Assembly: GCA_014529385.2 (NCBI GenBank)
Contig: CM043950.1
Coordinates: 66,916,935 to 66,980,934, forward strand
DNA: 64,000 nucleotides
Direction: 5' to 3'
DNA from: Adiantum capillus-veneris
Lineage: Eukaryota > Streptophyta > Polypodiopsida > Polypodiales > Pteridaceae
Part shown: one piece after another, positions 33,000-43,634 of the stretch
Numbering within the stretch: position 1 is the first letter of the stretch
Layout: each line of letters begins with the position of its first letter
The notes under the pieces: generated by a model
Told to the model about the DNA's origin: nothing
What the model saw: the letters and a program-made list of their open reading frames with translations, nothing else
Databases searched by the model: none
Program-made: the position numbers and the translations under genes

Positions 33000-35900
33000 C
33001 ATACTATCCTTAAGCTGTATTCCTTGCATCCATCTAACATCTTCAAAAGGATAATTTTTGAGCTTAATAAGATACCATCAGATAATTTTACCATGTCGTA
33101 GTACCTTGTCTTCATGCCGAAGGATAGCTTCGGGTTGTAGCACCTCTTCTTGGTCTACAACTTCGGGAGGGTCATCAATAATTGGTTCACTTGTTAGCTC
33201 ACCTTTGTAGGGCTTGAGTAGACTTACATGAAAAGCATTGTGTATGGTTGGGCAACTTGAGTTGGTAGGCCGTCTCATTGATAGGCTTCAAGATTTGGAA
33301 AGGACCATAGTATCTTTTTGCTAGCTTAGCATAATAATTTTGATGGCCCGTAGGATTTCTGCCCATCGTTTGCCTTAATCGAGCCTTAGGAAACTTAAGT
33401 AAGACCCAATCATTTTCTTTGAACTTCAAGGCCCTTTTGTGCTTGTCAGCAACAACTTTTTGCCTTTGTTGAGAGATGGATATAGCCTCCTTAATCTTTT
33501 GAAAAGATTCTTGTAGGTCACAGCTATACTCATCGGCAGCAAAGATCTTCCCATGTACTTGGAGTAGCAAGGGACTTTTAGGTCTTCCCTCAATGATCTC
33601 AAAAGGTGCTTTTCCCATAGAAGTATGTACAATATTATTGTAGGCATACTCTACAAGAGGTAAGTACTTTTCCCATTGTGAGCATTGATCTACTTCAATA
33701 ACATAATTCTTGAGTAGATCGAGTATCATAAGATTGGCTATCTCACTTTGGCCATCCATTTGTGGGTGATAGGTCAAAGAGAAATTCAATCTTGCTCCTA
33801 GATTTTCAAAGAGACCTTTCCAAAAACTACTGACCATTCTAGGATCTCTATCTGACACGATGGATGTTAGTAATCCATGGTGTTTGAAAATCTGAGATAT
33901 GAAGAGAGTTGCCATTTGGTGTGCCTTAATAGTCTTTTTGATAGGAATAAAGTGTGCTTGCTTGCTAAACCTATCGACTATTGTCCATATATCCCGTATT
34001 CCCATGGATAGACTTGGGCAATCCAAAGATGAAATCCATGGATATACTCTCCCATGGTGAATTTAGGATAGGCAATGGCTGGAGTAATTAAGGTTGCTTC
34101 CCTATATCATACTTGGTCTTTTGGCATTCTATGTATTTTGAAATATACTCTTGTATGACCACTTTCATGGTAGGCCAATATAAATACGTCTCTACTCCTC
34201 GAAAAGTAGGTTGAATACCTCCATGCCCCGCATAGGGAGGATCATGGGATTCATACAATGGGTAACACATAGCCTATTGCCGTGGAGAAGATAACCATCC
34301 TGCAAGGTGAATGGTTCCTCTTTGCTCCTCAAAGCAAGGGCTGACATTATGTCTCTAAAATCAAGGTCAGTAGGATACTCATCTATCATAGAGGATAGAT
34401 CATTGTGAGTAGCTATAGACACCGCATTAACTTTTGGTCGTCGTGAAAGTGACATCAGCCACTTGATTGTGCTTACCAGCAATGTGAGCAATATGACAAT
34501 TGAATTGCGAAAGAAAATTTTCCCACCTCATTTGTTTGTTGGAAAGTTTGGTTTGCATCACGAAATACTTGAGACTTTGGTGGTCAGTTTGTAGAATAAA
34601 TGGAGTGCCCAATAAATAGTGCTTCCATGTGTCTAGGACATGTAGCACAACTAAAAGCTCTTTCTCATAAATACTCAAGACTCGTTCATCGATATTGAGC
34701 CTTCGGCTCTCATATGAAATGGCATGCCCTTCTTGAAGAAAAACCGCTCCAAGAAAATCACCACAAGCATCACATTGGACCTCAAATGTGGCTTTGAGAG
34801 ATCCGGAAGCATGAGGACTGGTTGGGAGGTAAGCTTCTCCTTGAGCTTGTCAAAAGCATTTTGTTCCTTAGTAGTCCATACATACTAAACGTTCTTCTTA
34901 GTTAAGTCATGTAGTGGTCCTGCTATTTGAGAGAATTTAGCTATATGAAGCGTCTATAGCATGCGCACATACCAATAAAGATTCTTAGCTCATGTGGATT
35001 CCTTGGATTAGACCATGCTTTCATTACCTCTAACTTTGATGGATCCATATGGATACCATCTTGAGAGATAATATGACCTAGGTATTGAATCTCTTGGAGG
35101 AAAAAATTGCTTTTCTTTTGGTTGGGAAAAAGCTTGTTCTCCCTCAATGCTTTAAAGATCACTTAGAGATGTTGCTTGTGTTCCTCCAAAGACTTGGAGT
35201 AGATGATGATATCATCAAAGAACACTCCATTGAATTTACGATAAGGTCTAAAAATTTTCTGCATTAGATGATCGAACGTACCTGGTGCATTAGTCAAGCC
35301 AAAAGGCATGACTACATAAAGACTAAACATTGTGCAAAACGCGGTCTTTAGAATATCTTCATCCACTATCTTTATTTGATGATAGCCACTTTTAAGGTCA
35401 ATCCTACTGAAGTAGGTAGAACCTTGTAGCTTATCAAACAAATCTTCTACCCGAGGCACGGGAAATCTGTTTTTGATAGTGATATGGTTTAGTGCTCAAT
35501 AGTCCACACACATATGGTATGTACCATCTTTCTTTTGCACTAAAAGAACTGGAGTACAAAAGGGAGAGGAACTAGGCTTCACAATCCCTTTGTCTACCAA
35601 TTCCTGTACTTGCCTCATGATTTCCTCTTGTTGAGCTTGAGAGACTCGATAAGGAGGCTTGCTAGGCGGTGAGCTTCTTGGAAGGAGCTCAATTCGATGA
35701 GTCATCATCTCCTCTTTTTGGAGGTACGTCCATAGGGATATCATCAATGAACACATCTTGGAATCCTTTTAGAAAATTAGACAAGTCTGAATCTTCTTGA
35801 TTCCTACCATTTACATTTGATGAGACATTAGGATCTTTTAGAGACTCTTTGACAAAAATCATGTATGCAGAAACTCAGCTCTTCAGTGATTTATCAAAGC

Positions 35901-37830
35901 AGGAGGGTTTACAAGTGGAATAGTGCGACCATGCTCACTAGCATCTATATACATGTTCTTTCCCCAGTAGGTGAAGTAGATTCTCCTTTCAAGGAACTTC
36001 ATATTGACAGCCATGTGATCAAACCATGGAGCCCCTAGGATAGCATCCTCATGTTGGAGAGGAGAGATAAAACAATCTTCTTTGTCAACATAGCTTTGGA
36101 TAAGAATCCTCAACTTCCCAATCAAGGGAGTAACGGAGGCTTGCTGTCCCTTGAAAGCTGTGTCAGTCATTACCACAACTCCCATATCAAAAGCTTGAAT
36201 GCCCAACTTGGTGGCCAACTCCGTTGATCTGAAGTTGTGAGTAGAGCCAGGGTCAAACAAGATGAAGGCATCATGCTCTCTTACCTTTCCCCAAGAATAG
36301 AAAAGTGATGATCCTTTGCAATGAACATCCTCTTTTGGAGCTTTGATGGTGGAATCCCTAGGAGATTCATTGCGAGAATTCTTCTTGGGGCAAGAACGAT
36401 AGCCATGTCCTTACTCCCCACACTTGAAACACTTATGGTCCTTGCAAAAAGCTTCAAGCTCTTCAGGAGAGAGTTTGTTTTTGCCTTTGTAAACTCCCTT
36501 CTCCTTGGACCGATTGTTGTTGTTATTGTTGGAAGTGCCTTGGGAAGAATTTGAGCATTGGTTTTCCCCTTTGCATCATTTTTTTCTTTGTTCTCCATGG
36601 GCTTGACATTTTGTCTAGCCCCTTGATGGAAATTGATGCATGAAGCAACCACGGTGTGATGGATTAATTCAGTGATAGAACCAGGCCGTTGAGAGTTGAT
36701 GTATTCGGCCGTCTCTTCAGGTAATCTTGCACAGAATTGTTGCCTTTGTTCGGCAAAAGAAACAATTGAGAGTTGATGTATTCGGCCATCTCTTTAGATA
36801 ATCCCGCACAATATTGTTGCTTTTGCTCAACAAAGTCTATCTTCTGAAAGAAAGTAGCCTTGAGATGCAAATCCCAAAACTTGTCTACATACTTATGGAT
36901 AGACTCATGAGAGAGAAGCTTCAAGCTGCACCATTCGGTAAGAACTTTGTCCTTTGCATCGCTTGCAAGGAATTTCTTCATGATGGAAACTCGTAGAGTT
37001 TTCCATGTCTTTGGGGATTCCCCGTTGCCACGAAGGCTAGCCCACCATTGATGAGCTGATTTTTGGAAGTGCATAGCTACATGGTGTAGCTTGGAAGACT
37101 TTGTGAAGCCCTCGTCTCCAAAGGCCGCATCAAATTGCTGGATGAAGGCCAACACTTTGTTGGTAGTACCAAAGGTGCCATCATAGGTGAGAAAAGAGAT
37201 ACTCTTTCCTCCCTCCTTGAACTTCTTTAGCTTTTGTGACCTTCACCATGCAGGGTATGATTTGTGATGTCCTCTCCTCTTGTATTCTCTAGGAGAATAG
37301 CAATAGATTTCTTCGGAAGAGGAGGAAGGTCAAGAAGAAGGAGAAGAGGGTGATCTCTTCCTAGACCTTTTCTTCCTTTGTTTCCTTTATTCCCTTTTGG
37401 AATGACGAGGAGAAGGACTATGTGTTGATCTTTTCCTCTTGAGAGGAGTGGGTGATCGTCTAGACTGCCGTCTTCGTTCAGCCACATATTTAGAGAAAAT
37501 TAAATTTTCATTGCTTTCTTGCTCTTTGGATTCCTCCTCTCGTATGGGAGAGTCTCTTCTTTTGGGGGTCTCTTCAAGAGGCCTCCTAAGCTCTCTCTCC
37601 TCTTGGAGAGGAAGGGAAATTCCATAAGCGCGAAGTTGTTGAGTAACTTTGTCTTGCAAAGCAAGGTTGCCCATAGCTTGCTGCAACCTAGTTATGAGAC
37701 AATAACATGGGGCATCATCATTAGCACCTTCATGTGCAAACTCAAAGCTATCAATGTTCATTCTACTCTCTTGGTTATTGTCAGCCATGTTAACAAAATT
37801 TTTGTACGTACTTAGTGTATGCTTTGCCAA
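33000..37830 (-). pseudogene. Gypsy family A gag-pol polyprotein (degenerate)
   Basis: Gag starts at ATG 37830 (MADNNQESRMNIDSFEF), with an Arg/Ser-rich region, then capsid text (FQKSAHQWWASLRG near 37050) and a zinc knuckle CFKCGE-stop-GHGYRSCP near 36437-36384. Protease has FDPGSTHNF near 36257. RT begins near 35756 (FCTPVLLVQKKDGTYHMCVDY) with active site VFFDDIIIYSK near 35220-35190. RNase H has YEKELLVVLHVL near 34670. Integrase has a zinc region (HGGIQPTFRGVETYLYWP), and core residues in [16 protein letters not shown] and GQSEIAN between 34000 and 33700. A chromodomain (WYLIKLKNYPFEDVRW) follows at about 33075-33025, directly after a TGA. Several frameshifts and stops are present, for example near 33240, 35460 and 36400. 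The 43.6-45.9 kb plus-strand gag/protease is the same family. Confidence 0.88.
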
Positions 37831-38180
37831 TTTAAAACCTTAGTTGCCACTCCTTTAGCCTTTGAAAATCGGCTCTTAAGTATCTACACCCACCGCTTGA
37901 AGTGGTTAATTATAGAGAGTAGTGGAGTAGGTCTAACATAGCAAAGGGCTAGCTCCTTTCAAACTTCTTATGGCTCAATAATGGTAAAGCCGTAGGCAAG
38001 TCTAAAAAGACTCCATTATTAAGTCCAAAGCTCCCAAGGTGTGCACCATATCCCACGTAGTGGGATGAACAAAATCGATAATAGATCCCAGTTCCACTTA
38101 TCCTAATATAATTAAGAACATCAACCATTTATAGGCTACTTAAGGACCTCTCTTCCTAAGCAAGAAAAGAGAAACCAAAT

Positions 38181-38192
38181 GCTCTGATACCA
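38181..38192 (-). other. Primer binding site of Gypsy A (minus strand)
   Basis: GCTCTGATACCA on the plus strand is the reverse complement of TGGTATCAGAGC. It sits one base inside the LTR end at 38194. Confidence 0.9.
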
Positions 38193-38193
38193 A

Positions 38194-38656
38194 TGTAATG
38201 GAATTGGCATATTAACTTGAGAGTAACAAAAATTAGAGAGAGTACTTTTGAGAAATTGCTTTGTGAGCATAGCGGGTGATCATAATTGAAGATATCAACA
38301 TAAACATAGAATTTAGTTAACTTGGCATGAACAATACTTTTGCAAGAGAGAGAATTTAGAGAACATGACAACAATTGAGGACCGGATTTATGTGGAGCCG
38401 GTCCCCCCTCCAATAGGCATTTGTCTTATTATTTCTCCCATCAAGAGAGACTTGTTACAATACAATCTTTGTGTTCCTTGTGACCTAGGTGATGCAAAGA
38501 AGATGGAAAGATTCATGCATCATGAGCATAACATAAAATTTGAGGAAAGCATGTTAACTATCCCAAGCCTCAATCCCAGGGCCTCAAACACCTTTGAAGG
38601 TGGAGAGAGCTAGCAGTGAATGAGGGTAGGGAAGAGGAAGAAGAAACATTTCATAG
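38194..38656 (-). repeat. Truncated 5' LTR of Gypsy A (463 bp remaining)
   Basis: It starts TGTAATGGAATTGG (plus strand) and follows the 31017 LTR almost base for base up to AAACATTTCATAG, where the match stops and Copia RT sequence begins. Confidence 0.85.
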
Positions 38657-39982
38657 TAATTTCCAAGTTGAAATGCAAGCCGAATGGTGAGATTGATTTC
38701 TTTAAGGCTCGACTTGTTGGATTATGCACAACAGAAAGGCATAGTTATGAAGAGACATTTTCTTCTACTTGTTGTATGATAATTGTGAATTTTCTATGTG
38801 CATTGGCAGCTTGTTTTGGTTAGGATGTTCGTTAGTCAGACATTGTTGCTTTCTTTAATGGTGACATATTTGAGAAAGTTTATGTGATGTAGCCTTGCCA
38901 TTTTATCAAGAAAGGACAAGAGGATAAAGTGTGAAAATTTAAGAAAGCTTTGTATGTGTTGAAGCAATCTCCTCGTGCTTGGTATGAGAAGGCTGAAACT
39001 CATTTGGTCAAACTTCTCATTGTCCTTCTTTATGTGGATGATTTACTAATCATTGGACCAAATGAGAGACATATTGCTGAATTTAAGGCTGATTTTAATG
39101 CTACTTTCATGATGAAATATTTGGGGCTATTGCATCATTACTTGGGTATATAGTTTAAGCAGTGTGATGGTGGGTGGTATTGCCTTGTGTCAGACAAGTT
39201 ACATAGAGACATTGCTATGTAAGTTTGGACTTGAGGATTGCAAACCTATTACCTCTCCCGCAAAAACAAGTTTGAAATTGAGTGTTCATGATGGTGGTGA
39301 TCTTGCCGATGTCACTCTTTACCAAAGTACTATTGGCTGCCTCACTGTATGTATGCAACATGAGGCCATATATTGAGTTTACAGTCTCACAGGTCAGTAT
39401 ATTCATGCATAGACCAGGGTCAAAGCATTGGAAGGTTTTCAATAGGATTTTTGGTTACTTGCGTGGCACTTTAGATCTTGGCTTGTTTTCTCCCAAGGGG
39501 GATCATTGCTGCCAGACTTACATGATTTTTTGGACTCTTGTAGTTTTGACATGCGAGTACCCACAAGTGGTTTTTTTTTCATGCTTGGTAGCTCATGTAT
39601 ATCATGGTTGAGCAAGAGGAAACCTATTGTGGCCACTTCTAGTTGTGATATTGAGTACAAAGATTTCTTCACAGCTACAACTGAGTGTGTATGGCTCAGA
39701 TGCCTTATGGCTGATTGGGGTGTTGGACAAGACACTGCCAACACTATCTACACTGACAGTCAGAGCGCATTGGCAGTTGTGAGGAACCCAGTTTTTCATG
39801 CTCGCACAAAGCACATTGACGTGCATTACCACTATGTCAAGGAGAGGCCCTTAGCAGGAGCGATCATCTTGGCTTATGTGCCAACACATGACAACCTTGC
39901 AGATCTTTTCACAAAGGCATTGTCTCGTGAGAAGTTTGAAGCTTTCCACAAAGCTTTGGGCTTACTCCCCTTTGTGGATTGA
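38657..39982 (+). pseudogene. Ty1/copia RT and RNase H fragment (copia D)
   Basis: It starts inside reverse transcriptase (SKLKCKPNGEIDFFKARLVG), with a degenerate central block (ALYVLKQSPRAWYEKAETH near 38945), active-site YVDDLLIIGP near 39030 and FMMKYLGLLHHYLGI near 39110. RNase H follows with SKRKPIVATSSCDIEYK near 39605 and YTDSQSALAVVRNPVFHARTKHIDVHYH near 39750-39830. It closes with NLADLFTKALSREKF and ends at TGA 39980-39982. Stops and at least two frame changes (near 39150 and 39510) disable it. A polypurine tract and a 131-bp LTR follow at the expected distance. The domains missing here are those present in copia B at 2080-3856. Confidence 0.87.
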
Positions 39983-40061
39983 TCATGTCCTCACATGGCA
40001 TGAAACTTCCCTATACCCTATGTGCTAGATCTCATTCACCACATCACTCCTAGGGGGGATT

Positions 40062-40192
40062 TGTTAGCCCATCACTCTAGGGCTATCTTATCTTTCCATT
40101 GCACACTAAGTAATACACTCTCTGTTGTGTGCCTTGAGCTTCCTTCGTCTTTGCCAAGCTGTGTGTGTTTTCTTGCAACCCTGATTTCAACA
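40062..40192 (+). repeat. 3' LTR of copia D (131 bp)
   Basis: A purine run TAGGGGGGA at 40051-40059 precedes TGTTAGCCCATCACTCTAGG. The LTR ends GATTTCAACA, giving matching TGTT/AACA termini. It is the same family as the 134-bp LTR at 24876-25009. Confidence 0.85.
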
Positions 40193-40199
40193 CCCCCCC

Positions 40200-40204
<5 letters not shown>

Positions 40205-40277
<73 letters not shown>
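40205..40277. repeat. (CT)n microsatellite
   Basis: About 73 bases of perfect CT start 12 bases after the copia D LTR, after a C8 run. A shorter CT tract lies at 40374-40390. Confidence 0.95.
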
Positions 40278-40280
<3 letters not shown>

Positions 40281-40468
40281 TTTTCCCTTGGAAAACACAC
40301 CTTGATCAAACATCATCGTCACCATCGCTTTTTGCTCCTTTTTTTTCTCTTGATCCTCTGTCGTCCTCGGCCTCTCTCTCTCTCTCTCTCATAGATTTTT
40401 CCAAGTAGACTTGATTTAATATTCATTACTTTCTTACTGATGTGACACTTCAATAGCCTCATATCCTA

Positions 40469-40675
<207 letters not shown>

Positions 40676-41047
40676 TAAGTATACACTTGAATCAATTTAC
40701 ATCAAGATTAATGTTAACAAAATGAGAAAAAAAATAATTTATAAACCAAGATAATCCAAAACATCTTTGCCAAAGGTCCAATACCTACCCAATCCATATC
40801 AACTTTGCCAGCTTCAATACAAGGCAGAAAATGTGTCACAAAATTATACAATCATGGGGCTTTACTCTAAGTTTGGATATGTGCATTCACAGATAAGAGC
40901 ATTGTAGACATCTACTTTGCTTAGTACAGGTTGATGTATGAACATGTTTTCATTATGGCTCAATCCAAGCACTCTCAAGAAAATCAAGTACAAGTTCTTG
41001 CAAGACAAATTTGATTTTTTCTTGGCCACCTTGTTGGTTAAATTCTG

Positions 41048-41488
41048 TCATGTGCAGTAGGACTCATCCTTGATGTGCACCTCATACACCCCCACATGCT
41101 CGTCTACTGCATGAGACTCAACCTTGAGGACTTCATGTGCTTTGTCTACAATGCATTTCTCTTCAATCATCTTAGCTTTTAAACAAAGAGCCATACCAAT
41201 TTTCTTTGTTGCCTCCTCTAAAATGGAAGTACAAAATTTGACTCTTATGCCATTTCTTAGTATTGAACCACTGCTACTTGCTTTTGTTGAAGTAGAAGAG
41301 GAATCACCTCCACCCCTAGGAAGAGTTTGCATTGTTGCTGCACTCATTTGATCTTTTCCAAATGTATCCACTTGAAATCCTCCTTCAAGAAATATCTCAA
41401 CTTCTTCAATGGTGAGATTTGTTCCAAGATCAATCGACCAAATTGTTGGAGGAGGAGCTGGCCTTGGTTCTCTATTATGATCCACCAT
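41048..41488 (-). CDS. Unrecognised 146-residue ORF
   Basis: The product begins MVDHNREPRPAPPPTIWS, has a Ser-rich stretch (DSSSTSTKASSSGS) in the middle and an acidic/basic mixed tail ending DESYCT. I recognise no domain. The open frame extends a little upstream of the ATG. No other host-like sequence surrounds it; Gypsy A debris starts at about 41640. It could be a gag fragment, an exon of a decayed gene, or chance. Confidence 0.3.
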   Translation of the reverse strand: MVDHNREPRPAPPPTIWSIDLGTNLTIEEVEIFLEGGFQVDTFGKDQMSAATMQTLPRGGGDSSSTSTKASSSGSILRNGIRVKFCTSILEEATKKIGMALCLKAKMIEEKCIVDKAHEVLKVESHAVDEHVGVYEVHIKDESYCT

Positions 41489-41639
41489 ATAGCAATGAAT
41501 AACATGTATGGGATAGAATCAAAACCACTACCTGAGTAGCCCATTTGGGTGTTTTCTATACCTATCAAAAGATGGTGCATGAGTCCCTTTACTACATGCC
41601 ACTATATTTTGTCCACATCTTTATCCACCATTGGGGGTG

Positions 41640-41802
41640 CCACTACATGTTGCATGACTTCTGAGAGGGGTTCTTTTGATTTCCCACATAGCTTCTGTCA
41701 TAAAAGCTAATTTCTAATTCTCCCAAATGATTTTCTCATGTTAAAATGATCATTGAATATGGGGAGGTACCAAGGGAGTAAAAGCTAGAATATTGGTAAG
41801 GC
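41640..41802 (+). other. Gypsy A 3' internal tail with polypurine-like tract
   Basis: Text such as CCCAAATGATTTTCTCAT and TGATCATT...AATATGGGGAGG matches, in opposite orientation, the tail of the minus-strand Gypsy A element near 32560-32650. It precedes the LTR at 41803. This LTR therefore has internal sequence on both sides. Confidence 0.65.
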
Positions 41803-43270
41803 TGCCAGACCGGTCTCAGTAGGGATCCAAAGGAGGGAAAGTAGGGATCCAAAGGGGGACAGTCTGCAAAAGAGCAATGTGAATCAATGGAGCTTAAAAG
41901 ACCTAAGGTTCAACTCCATTAAGACTTCCATAAGCTAAAGTTCCTAAATTTAATTAAATTGTCCAATGGCCAAAAGTAGGGAAAATTGGATGGTTATGGG
42001 AAGACTAAAAAGTCTTCCCACATCCCTAGGAAGGAGGGGGCGATCCCTAATGGTACGGGAAGAGAGAGAAACACACACACACACACACTCCCAAGCTCCC
42101 CCTTTACACAAAGGGAATAATGGACACATGGCAGGCTCCTAGCCCAGATGCTCCCAATCTCCCCTCAAATTCTATTGGATGTCCATAGAGGTGGACCAAT
42201 GAGAATTAGGCTAGAATAAAATTAGTCTAATCAATTTAAAAACTCTTGATAAAAGAACCAACAGATATTAAACTCTCTAGAAGACTATTGGACAGTCTAC
42301 CAAGGGGTCCAATGAGCATCCAACAGCCCAATCGCGTGCTTGATTCCTATTGGCTAGAAGACTAAAAGGTCTAATGAGAGTTTAAATAAATTATTTTAAT
42401 TACCCAAATCTCTCACGAAAGGGAGAAGGGGGACACATGTCACAAGGCTATCAATTATGCTTCTAAACTGTTATTGGCTAAGATTTGCAAGAGCCAATGG
42501 GAAGCTTGCAAGAGTAATTGGGAGGAGGGGTCGACCAAGAGAGAGAGAGAGGTTGGCATTTTAGTCTATCTATTTTTTCTACACACACACACACACTACA
42601 CACACACAACTCACGTGTTGAGCAAGAACTCCATCTCCTTCTCCAAGCGTTGAGAAGTAGAGGCCTACACCAACAACTCTTGGTTATGGAATGCAATTCC
42701 CCAACCAAGAGCCAAGCTTCAATGACATGCTCATTTCCTCTTGTTGCTAATTAATATGCTAAGCTATGCTATTAGAGTGATTATGTGAGGAGAATACTTC
42801 TTTCTCATAAGATACGTCTTCTTCCTCTCATTCTTTCCTCATTCCCTGCTAGCTCTCACCATTTTTGAAGGTGTGTGAGGTCTTGGTACTGAGGCTAGGT
42901 CCACTACGTGTGTTTTTCAAGCATAATTTGGTGCATAAAGCTTCCATATTCATTGCACTAATGAGTTTTGTCAAGGAGCAAAAATATTGTATTGTACAAA
43001 AGTCTCCTTTGATGGGACAAGCTATAACACAAAGCCTTTTTGTAGGGGGGACCAGCTCCATGTAAATCCAGTCCTCAACTGTTGTTAGTTGTTCTATTTC
43101 TCTCTCTTTCCAAGTATTGTCTATGCCAAACTAGCTAGGTGTAAATTGCTATGTTGCTTTCTCCAATGAAATACTGTCTCTATGCTCATTTTGAGCTTTT
43201 TCTTAATGGAATGCTCACTATGTTATCATTTTCCACTACACACAAGTTACCAGTGCAATTTAATGCTACA
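41803..43270 (+). repeat. LTR of the plus-strand Gypsy A copy (about 1468 bp)
   Basis: It starts near TGCCAGACCGG and ends AATGCTACA. It shares with the other family members the GGTCGACCAAG block near 42530 and the AGCCTTTTTGTAGGGGGGAC...CCTCAACTGTTGTTAG block near 43035-43090. The left boundary is inferred from alignment with the LTRs at 22159 and 32524. Confidence 0.7.
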
Positions 43271-43271
43271 T

Positions 43272-43283
43272 TGGTATCAGAGC
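43272..43283 (+). other. Primer binding site of the plus-strand Gypsy A copy
   Basis: TGGTATCAGAGC follows the LTR end by one base. Confidence 0.9.
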
Positions 43284-43634
43284 TGTTGGTTTCTCTTTTC
43301 TTGCTCAAGAAGAGAGGTCCTCAAGCTTTCTACAAATGGTTGGTGTTATTAATTGCAAAAGAGTAAGTAGAATAGGGATTTTTCATCCTTGAAGCACACC
43401 TGCTTTATGCAGTTAATGGGGATACCGTCAAGAGCTATGGTCTTAATAATGGAGTCCTAAGGGGATTGCCTATGGCTTAACCATTATTGAGCTATTAGAA
43501 TCATGACAGGAACCGATCTTGTCTCGGCTATGTGAAACCCTCTCTTCTATTCCTTGCAATTAGTAATATTCAAGCCACGAGTATAGATGCTTGAGTGCTT
43601 ATCTCTGAAGATAAAGAGGAGTAGAAACTAGGGC

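Larger units (their letters stand above)
31017..38656 (-). mobile_element. Gypsy family A retrotransposon, chromodomain type, 5' LTR truncated
   Basis: This is the full set of internal parts of a chromodomain-bearing Ty3/gypsy element in minus orientation. Its order is partial 5' LTR (38656-38194), primer binding site, gag, protease, RT, RNase H, integrase, chromodomain, and 3' LTR (32524-31017). The 5' LTR breaks at 38656, where Copia sequence begins abruptly. The target duplication therefore cannot be read on that side. Confidence 0.85.
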
